NCBI GenBank assembly: GCA_015067675.1
Contig: SVMB01000035.1
Coordinates: 1-33,200 of the forward strand
Length of the DNA: 33,200 bases
Direction of reading: 5' to 3'
Origin: Oscillospiraceae bacterium
GTDB taxonomy: Bacteria; Bacillota; Clostridia; Oscillospirales; QAMX01
Shown here: in pieces, positions 28,801 to 33,200 of the stretch
How positions within the stretch are numbered: the first letter of the stretch is position 1
Layout of the letters: every line of letters starts with the position of its first letter
The notes under the pieces: model-generated
Seen by the model: only the letters and a program-made list of their open reading frames with translations
What the model was told of the DNA's origin: nothing
Database searches by the model: none
Made by a program: the position numbers and the translations under genes

Positions 28801-31480
28801 CTGGACGGGCACCTGCTTTGAATACCTTCTGCCGCAGCTTTTTCTGCCAAAGATTCCGGGGACACTCTGGGATGAGACGGTGCGCCTGACGGCGCTTGCA
28901 CAGCGACGCTGGGCACAGGACGTGCAGATGCCCTGGGGGGTATCGGAGAGTGCGTACTTCGCCTTTGATGAGTCGCTGGACTATCAGTACAAGGCGCACG
29001 GTGTTCCTGCACTGGGACTGGCACGTGGACTGGGGCAGGAGGCGGTGGCGGCACCATACGCGGCCTATCTTTTGCTGACGGCAGCGCCCCAGGAGGCAAT
29101 GGCGGCGCTGGCACGTTATGAGGGGTGGGATATGCAGGGCAGGTACGGCCTGTATGAGGCTCTTGACATGACGCGGCGGCGGTTGGGTCCTGCAAGCCGC
29201 GGTATGCCGGTACGCTGCCACATGGCTCACCATATCGGCATGAGCATCCTGTCAATCCACCACGTGCTGACCGGCGCCGGTACGGTGCGGGATTTCATGG
29301 CGGAGCCGCGCATGGGAGCCTTCAGGAGTCTGCTGCGCGAGCGTATCCCGGTGCATGAGCGTGTCGGGCGTATGCCGGGAACGGACAGGGAATTGCCGGG
29401 GTATCATGCAGAGCCGGAGGGCTTTCTTTGCAGGATAGCGGAGTACGATGCGTTCTTTCCCTTCGGTACGGTTCTTGGAAACGGCGCTTACCGGATGTAT
29501 CTGAGCAATACCGGGCTGACGTATGCGGTATTCCGGCGGCATGAGCTGTATCGAGCAAACGTTGATACGCTGGGACGGCAGCCGGGACTGCAGGTTTTCC
29601 TGCATGACGACCGCGGTGTGTGTATGTCCCTGACGCCCTCTCCGACGTTTGACGATGCCGTTCGGTATTCCAGCTGCTTTGACGGCTGCAGCAGCATGAT
29701 CGGCGCCGTGCATGAGTCGTACCGTACCCGGATGAAGGCGCGGGTAAGCCTGTCGGAACCGGGAGAGCAGCGATGCCTGCGCATTACCAATACGGGAAAG
29801 GCACGGCGTCATGTCTGGATAACGCTGCGGCTGCGGCCGTCTCTGACGCTGCCGGGAAGCGGCAGCCAGGCCTGCGGGCTGTGTACGCAGGGGCGGGCGC
29901 TGCATTGGGAAAGGAAAGTCTCGGACTGGGAGGTACTGCATGCCTGTATGCTCTGTGATACGGCCTGCGGATGGGAACTGCAGGCGGACGGTACGGCACA
30001 GGCGGTGGTGAACGTATTTCTGGAAGGGGGACAATCGCAGGAAATCACGTTTTCCCTTGCGTGCGGGGAGAGTCGGACGCAGGCGCTGGAAGCGGCGCAG
30101 CGTTGTCTTTCACTCACCGGGAGCGGTGCGTCACGCCGGATGGATGCGCTGGCTTCGGTTCTGGGACTGTCCCATGAGGACGTGAGCGCGGCATGGGAGA
30201 TGTATGCCGAGCTTTACTTTCTCACGCCTGCCTTTCGAAAGAACAGCGCGCATCTGCAGGCCAACACGCTGGGAGCGGCGGAATTAACGCGCCGGGGTCT
30301 GTCAGCGGATCTGCCGCTGCTTGCGCTGCGTCTGCCCAAGGAAGAGAAAGATGCGCGGCGTGTACTGGAGCAGACTTTGCGGCTGTGGCTGTTTCTCTAC
30401 TGCAGCGGTGCGTTTGCGGAATTTCTGGTTTTCACCCGGGACGGGGAAAACTTTGAGCGGACGCAGCAAAAACTCGCTGCAGCGCTGCTGGAGGACTGGA
30501 ATGCAGCCTCTCTGGTGGATTGCAGAGGGGGGATCCGGCTGCTGGATGAGGGGAATCTGACGAAGGAAGAGCGGGAGTCCATGACCGCGCAGGCATCCCT
30601 TTTCCTGGATGGGGAGGAATTTGTGAAACCTCGGCGGCAGTACCGGAAAGTTTTCCCGTGGGAGAGGGAAAACCTCCCGGATAAGGCGGAAAAGACGCTG
30701 GAATCCCCTTCGTTTCACTGTGAATACGATGCGTACGGCTGTATTCGCAGCCGGTGTCGGCATGCAAGAGGGGAAATCGGTGTACCGGGATCAGAATGCA
30801 TCACGTTGGTGCATGGAAAGAAGCGGATGATTTTCCCGGGCACGGGGGAAAAGTCTGAAAGCGGAGAAAAGTGGTTGACGCGGCGGCTCACGATGGAGGA
30901 AGGAACGCTTTCCCTGACGGAATTCCTGCATCCGACGATGTGCGCACGTATTTTGCTGTTTGAAGGGGAGAACATCCCGGAAAATGCGCAGCTTGAGGTG
31001 TATATGCCGCTGCAGCTTGGGGAGAATCCGGAACAGGAACGCACGGTGCTGACCTGGCGCGACGAGGCGGGAGGCGGGCTGTATGCCCGCAATCCGGGTG
31101 TGCAGGCGATGGCGTTCATGGCGATGCTTGGCTGCTTTCCGCAGCCGTCTGTCTGGACCTGCGACCGGATGGAATATGTGCAGGACCGGCTGGAAGGGGT
31201 CAGCGGCGCAGGGCTCTCGCCCTGCTTTGCCGTGCGGCTGACACCGGAGCAGGACGGCAAAGGCGGCAGCTGTGCGGTAGTCGTGCTGGGATGCTGCGCC
31301 TCGGAAGGAGAGGCCGCGGAGATTGCGGCTCTTGCGTCTCCGGAAAAAGCACGGGCGCTGCTTGCGCAGTGCCGGGTTCGCGGTGACGGATACAAAAAAA
31401 TCCCCCGGGAGGGGGAAAAGCCGCCGACACCGGGCGAAGAACTTCTCCGGCGGGCACGGGAAATGAAACAGGATAGCTGA
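25808..31480 (+). CDS. Cyclic-glucan-synthase-like membrane protein lacking the GH94 barrel
   Basis: 1890 residues. It follows the order of NdvB/ChvB-type cyclic beta-1,2-glucan synthases: helical N-terminus, membrane segments (about 221-275), glycosyltransferase GT84 domain (about 360-590) with DAD at 422-424, HD536 and R-x-HRW571, more membrane segments (about 600-700), and a glucoamylase-like domain (about 820-1165; PTNIGLAML, RCHMAHHIGMS). Next come a GH94-type beta sandwich (about 1220-1400), a helical linker (GLSADLPLL, GGIRLLDEGNL) and a second sandwich with WTCDRMEY and SGAGLSPCFAV. In the family the phosphorylase barrel that sets glucan length follows here; this protein ends instead (usual length about 2800). 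ATG at 25808 has GGGAGG 7 bases upstream. The product may be a linear or cyclic surface glucan; beta-1,2 linkage is inferred from the family only. Confidence 0.8.
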   Translation: MKRSGDSAGDLRREIRRSIRGEAARDARRRWIEENRERLLDAVGTGDICPAAMHFASMAAAQAVQSGQCPTEESLAAALAAYPGRERLEEQELWMLVPALRREFARRALAEDADGAVRTVCAQALGWLENAPQLAARLQELGTLHGLLSQDGVYARMDRESRRDCRKELARLAKYHRIREVEAAALVLRLSREARSPHAQQVCHFIWEEPLGNRRSHVPARIYRAGLIILPVLLTMALWPVCGVRAVFAYPAWLVLAKEALSRLLMRLTPSVYIPLMEKGTRRTLCAGVVLLHDEKQIRRLEQQLEEAYLAGVCPEERGLLKLAILADLPDAPHAQMPGDEPLIETAAEVIRRLESRWGKHFCLLVRGRSYNASQGCWMGYERKRGAVLEALALLRGRENALQAAAGDPAILAGCESLIVLDADTRVDAGSLSVLMRAASHPSNRPVLSLDGRRVEHGYGILQPRLETDPESLQRSGFSRLFGGLGGSIHYREPVSELAQRLYGSANFTGKGIISVKAADAVLSGVFPENTVLSHDYPEGILLRTAIVGQAAFTDGFPGGSTAYYKRLHRWIRGDTQNLRITRLLPHFAKMHIRGLLGQNLWPAYVVHLITMAVWSQSAWMKRFLPEAGMEMQQTAWLLLPVGLALLLPLIGTRARRCLSPVSVGVMAAVGRELARFMLLPITAWVQVSAVFTALRRMYGTHRGMLEWVTAGQAEGKNAGSIRERCRRVLPCILSAAAVLAAGNAAGWWLGLLWLSAPALLWRLDQKPAGEDALSASQKAALCAQAGQMLGFYLDHMNAESAFLPPDNVQEQPAGKRAPRTSPTNIGLAMLSLQAGVELGLLEQATALERLEGCVETLERLEKWHGQLYNWYEIPSCRVLEPQMVSTVDCGNLAVSLVSLERSLMRTGNARAEALAARIRALREPMDFAPLYDERRGLLRLGWDVPHDAPAPGHYDLMAGEHRLASYYAIAMGQIPQTHWRQLSRRLVGAYGYAGLVSWTGTCFEYLLPQLFLPKIPGTLWDETVRLTALAQRRWAQDVQMPWGVSESAYFAFDESLDYQYKAHGVPALGLARGLGQEAVAAPYAAYLLLTAAPQEAMAALARYEGWDMQGRYGLYEALDMTRRRLGPASRGMPVRCHMAHHIGMSILSIHHVLTGAGTVRDFMAEPRMGAFRSLLRERIPVHERVGRMPGTDRELPGYHAEPEGFLCRIAEYDAFFPFGTVLGNGAYRMYLSNTGLTYAVFRRHELYRANVDTLGRQPGLQVFLHDDRGVCMSLTPSPTFDDAVRYSSCFDGCSSMIGAVHESYRTRMKARVSLSEPGEQRCLRITNTGKARRHVWITLRLRPSLTLPGSGSQACGLCTQGRALHWERKVSDWEVLHACMLCDTACGWELQADGTAQAVVNVFLEGGQSQEITFSLACGESRTQALEAAQRCLSLTGSGASRRMDALASVLGLSHEDVSAAWEMYAELYFLTPAFRKNSAHLQANTLGAAELTRRGLSADLPLLALRLPKEEKDARRVLEQTLRLWLFLYCSGAFAEFLVFTRDGENFERTQQKLAAALLEDWNAASLVDCRGGIRLLDEGNLTKEERESMTAQASLFLDGEEFVKPRRQYRKVFPWERENLPDKAEKTLESPSFHCEYDAYGCIRSRCRHARGEIGVPGSECITLVHGKKRMIFPGTGEKSESGEKWLTRRLTMEEGTLSLTEFLHPTMCARILLFEGENIPENAQLEVYMPLQLGENPEQERTVLTWRDEAGGGLYARNPGVQAMAFMAMLGCFPQPSVWTCDRMEYVQDRLEGVSGAGLSPCFAVRLTPEQDGKGGSCAVVVLGCCASEGEAAEIAALASPEKARALLAQCRVRGDGYKKIPREGEKPPTPGEELLRRAREMKQDS

Positions 31481-31484
31481 AAAA

Positions 31485-31518
31485 TGAAAAAAGACGGGTC
31501 ATGCAGGCATGACCCGTC
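31485..31518 (-). terminator. Minus-strand terminator, probably for lexA
   Basis: 12-bp perfect stem, 31493-31504 with 31507-31518 (GACGGGTCATGC and its complement), followed on the minus strand by TTTTTTCATTTTT. On the plus strand no T tract follows, so it is not a good stop for the glucan-synthase-like gene. The nearest minus-strand gene is lexA, whose stop is 315 bases away. A weaker stem with T6 lies at about 31782-31811, within the DUF2508 gene. Confidence 0.7.
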
Positions 31519-31534
31519 GGAAAGGTTTAACCGG

Positions 31535-31858
31535 ATGCAAAGACAGATGCGAGAAGAATTCAGCGCACAGCAGGCGCTGCAGAGGCTGGCAGAGGACATG
31601 GAGAGGGTGAGACGGGAATTTGCCGAGACGCAGGATGAGGATCTGCTGGAGGCCTGCACGTTTGAGCTCAAAGCGCTTGAGGCACGCTGCCGCTGTCTCC
31701 TGCGCGGTATGCGTGAGGAGACTCAGGACGTGTGTGCAGAATCCGTGCAGCCGCAAACCGTTCCTGCGGAAATGCAGACGGAAAAAACCGACGGCTCCAA
31801 AACCTCTGCCGGAAAAAAACGGGGAAGGCTGATCAGAATTTGCGGTACAGACCGATGA
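31535..31858 (+). CDS. DUF2508 (YaaL-like) family protein
   Basis: 107 residues. The central part (LAEDMERVRREF, then EDLLEACTFELKALEARCRCLL) has the charged helical pattern and the DLL-A-FELKA-EARY-type signature of DUF2508/YaaL, small proteins of unknown function in Clostridia and Bacilli. The tail is polar and ends in a basic KKRGRL stretch. ATG at 31535 is preferred: GGAAAGG lies 9 bases upstream, just past the minus-strand terminator hairpin. A longer frame from 31484 would translate through that hairpin. The 3' end overlaps that of lexA by 26 bases, tail to tail. Its usual neighbours (recR, bofA) are not here. Confidence 0.75.
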   Translation: MQRQMREEFSAQQALQRLAEDMERVRREFAETQDEDLLEACTFELKALEARCRCLLRGMREETQDVCAESVQPQTVPAEMQTEKTDGSKTSAGKKRGRLIRICGTDR

Positions 31859-32441
31859 CCTTGCCGACCACGTGCGCGTTTTCGGCGCTGATGGGACGGT
31901 AGGCGGGGTTGTCGGGCATGAGCCAGACTTCGCCGCGCTGACGATACAGGCGCTTGACGGTCACTTCGCCGTCGATGGCGGCGACAATGATCTCACCGTG
32001 CTGGGCATCCTCCTGACGGCGGATGACAACCGTGTCTCCGTCGTTGATGCCGGCGTCGATCATGGAATCACCCTTGACACGCAACGCAAAGAAATCGCCG
32101 TTGGAATGACCGACGTCGAAGGGAATATAGCCGTCCACATTCTCAGTGGCCAGAATCGGCGCACCGGCAGCGGTGTGACCGATGATCGGGATCATCTGCC
32201 AGCCGTCGCGGATGGGCTCGGTGCGGGCGGGAGCGGCCACGCGGATGGCGCGGGTCTTGCGGTCCTCGCGGTCGATGAGACCGGCTTCGTCCAGCGCTTT
32301 GAGGTGAGAATGAACGGTGGAGGGGGAACGCAGACCCACAGCGGCACCGATTTCGCGCACGGAGGGCGGATAGCCCTGTTCGCGGGTGACCTGCTGTATA
32401 TATTCGTAGATTTCCATTTGTTTTTTGGTGATACGCTGCAT
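31833..32441 (-). CDS. lexA: LexA repressor
   Basis: 202 residues, standard length. The N-terminal winged helix (YPPSVREIGAAVGLRSPSTVHSHL) binds SOS boxes. The C-terminal S24 peptidase domain has the Ala92-Gly93 self-cleavage site, Ser126 in GDSM and Lys163 in VTVKRL. RecA-stimulated cleavage releases DNA-damage genes. ATG at 32441 has AAAGAGG about 7 bases upstream. Its promoter carries a clear operator, so it is autoregulated. It is divergent from the acyl carrier protein gene, and its 3' end overlaps the DUF2508 gene on the other strand. Confidence 0.97.
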   Translation of the reverse strand: MQRITKKQMEIYEYIQQVTREQGYPPSVREIGAAVGLRSPSTVHSHLKALDEAGLIDREDRKTRAIRVAAPARTEPIRDGWQMIPIIGHTAAGAPILATENVDGYIPFDVGHSNGDFFALRVKGDSMIDAGINDGDTVVIRRQEDAQHGEIIVAAIDGEVTVKRLYRQRGEVWLMPDNPAYRPISAENAHVVGKVIGLYRKF

Positions 32442-32484
32442 GGCGGTACCTCTTTCTGCGCGTTATTTATCGGAGCGCATCTAC

Positions 32485-32526
32485 AGTATAACACATCCAA
32501 ACGGAAAATGCAAACGTTTGTTTGCA
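32485..32526 (-). promoter_or_regulatory. lexA promoter with SOS box
   Basis: Minus strand TTGCAT (32508-32513), 17-base spacer, TATACT (32485-32490). An 18-base palindrome TGCAAAC-GTTT-GTTTGCA at 32509-32526 overlaps the -35 and fits the Gram-positive CRAAC-N4-GTTYG operator, so LexA would block its own transcription. Confidence 0.85.
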
Positions 32527-32566
32527 TAAAAAATACATTTTTTCCCCGTTGTTGATAAATTCCCGG

Positions 32567-32595
32567 TTGACAAACCGCGCACTTTCGATTATGAT
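32567..32595 (+). promoter_or_regulatory. Promoter of the acyl carrier protein gene
   Basis: TTGACA (32567-32572), 17-base spacer, TATGAT (32590-32595): near-consensus, fitting a highly expressed gene. It is about 40 bases from the SOS box, so LexA probably does not control it. Confidence 0.85.
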
Positions 32596-32682
32596 AGCTT
32601 TGACAAAGACAGATAACACTGTCCGGGCGCCGAAAATCCGGCGGTCCTGAAAAAGACATTTCACTGAAAAGGGGTTCGTTCC

Positions 32683-32910
32683 ATGATTTACGACAAGGTA
32701 GTTTCGCTTCTGTGCGACCAGCTGGGTGTGGAGGAAGACAAGGTCAGCACCGCTTCTGACATTTTTGAAGATCTGGGTGCCGATTCTCTGGACGTCGTCA
32801 CGCTGCTCATGAGCCTGGAAGACGAGTTCGGACTGACCATCGAGGACGATCAGGCCCAGGAGCTGCATACGGTCGGCGACATCGTCTCTTTCATTGAGAT
32901 GAACACCTGA
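32683..32910 (+). CDS. acpP: Acyl carrier protein
   Basis: 75 residues, acidic, four-helix ACP. The phosphopantetheine attachment Ser35 lies in the DSLD motif (GADSLDVVTLLMSLEDEFG). It carries growing acyl chains in fatty acid synthesis. ATG at 32683 has AAAAGGGG 8 bases upstream. No fab genes are adjacent, so it is probably expressed alone from its strong promoter. A small GCCCG/CGGGC stem (32920-32933) follows but lacks a T tract. A role in another acyl pathway is possible but less likely given the canonical sequence. Confidence 0.95.
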   Translation: MIYDKVVSLLCDQLGVEEDKVSTASDIFEDLGADSLDVVTLLMSLEDEFGLTIEDDQAQELHTVGDIVSFIEMNT

Positions 32911-32984
32911 TAAAAGATCGCCCGCATCCGGGCAGAAAACTGTCGGGCATGGGGGCTAAAGCTGCGACGTTTACAATTTGTTGC

Positions 32985-33013
32985 TTGAATACCTGTCTGC
33001 CCTGTGTTATTGT
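32985..33013 (+). promoter_or_regulatory. Promoter of the lipoprotein gene
   Basis: TTGAAT (32985-32990), 17-base spacer, TATTGT (33008-33013), about 35 bases before the start codon. Confidence 0.6.
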
Positions 33014-33047
33014 ATAGTAAATTAAGTAATGTGAGGTAAGATCAGGT

Positions 33048-33200
33048 ATGAAGGTTATGCGCAGACTGAGCATCATCTGCCTTGCTGCGATGATGCTGCT
33101 GACAGTCCTGGCGGGCTGCGGCTCAAAAAAGGTAATTGACAATCCCAAGGAGTTTGAAGAGTATCTCGCTCCTTACGATCTGTCCCTTCCGATCAAGTTT
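33048..33200 (+). CDS. Lipoprotein, N-terminal part only
   Basis: 51 codons before the window ends. ATG at 33048, GAGG about 11 bases upstream. The signal is a classic type II one: basic start MKVMRR, hydrophobic run, lipobox LAGC with the cysteine at residue 24, then GSKK. The mature part begins VIDNPKEFEEYLAPYDLSLPIKF, from which I cannot tell the family. It should be anchored to the outer face of the membrane. Confidence 0.75.
   Translation, partial: MKVMRRLSIICLAAMMLLTVLAGCGSKKVIDNPKEFEEYLAPYDLSLPIKF

Noticed and set aside
31484-31534. Longer start for the DUF2508 gene
   Set aside because: It would translate through the 12-bp terminator stem and has no ribosome binding site, whereas the ATG at 31535 has GGAAAGG at a proper distance.

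Overview
The window looks like chromosomal DNA of a Gram-positive, spore-forming member of the Clostridia (Bacillota). My best guess is a gut-type Oscillospirales organism, but the order is an inference. The reasons are a CwlJ/GerQ spore-germination gene pair, a DUF2508 (YaaL-like) protein, a LexA operator of the Gram-positive CRAAC-N4-GTTYG type, strong AGGAGG-like ribosome binding sites, a short ProB without a PUA domain, and several large cytoplasmic glycosidases. Base composition is fairly GC-rich throughout, and I see no prophage, transposase, CRISPR array, tRNA or rRNA.

Left part (1-5942, all minus strand): a GMP synthase whose glutaminase domain is shortened and lacks the catalytic cysteine; a PAP2-family membrane protein overlapping a membrane-anchored XRE regulator; and a two-gene unit encoding a cytoplasmic alpha/beta hydrolase and a secreted SLH/Big2/CAP-domain surface protein. 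A divergent promoter region (5943-6260) then starts the plus-strand proB-proA unit of proline synthesis. A divergent P-type ATPase with non-canonical ion-site motifs and a long acidic tail follows, ending at a strong terminator.

Middle part (11494-24136): a glycoside-processing region. It holds a LacZ-type GH2 beta-galactosidase with its own promoter, the cwlJ-gerQ pair and a calcineurin-like phosphoesterase. A second GH2 enzyme (minus) is transcribed divergently from a three-gene plus-strand unit: a small 4-oxalocrotonate-type tautomerase, a GH42-like enzyme, and a 723-residue probable glycosidase that I cannot assign to a family. None of the glycosidases has a signal peptide, so they probably act on imported oligosaccharides. 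No transporter or sugar regulator lies in the window.

Between the last glycosidase and a convergent parB-type gene lies about 600 bp of non-coding DNA that is one large imperfect palindrome. It carries GC-rich repeat units at its outer ends and a 16-bp hairpin at its centre.

Right part (25808-33200): a 1890-residue cyclic-glucan-synthase-like membrane protein that stops where the family's phosphorylase barrel would begin; a DUF2508 protein lying antisense to the probable lexA 3' UTR; lexA with an SOS box over its -35; a divergent acyl carrier protein gene; and the start of a lipoprotein gene cut by the window edge. The observations most worth following up are the palindrome, the GMP synthase with a dead glutaminase domain, the glucan-synthase-like protein lacking its terminal catalytic barrel, the unassigned glycosidase and the odd P-type ATPase.
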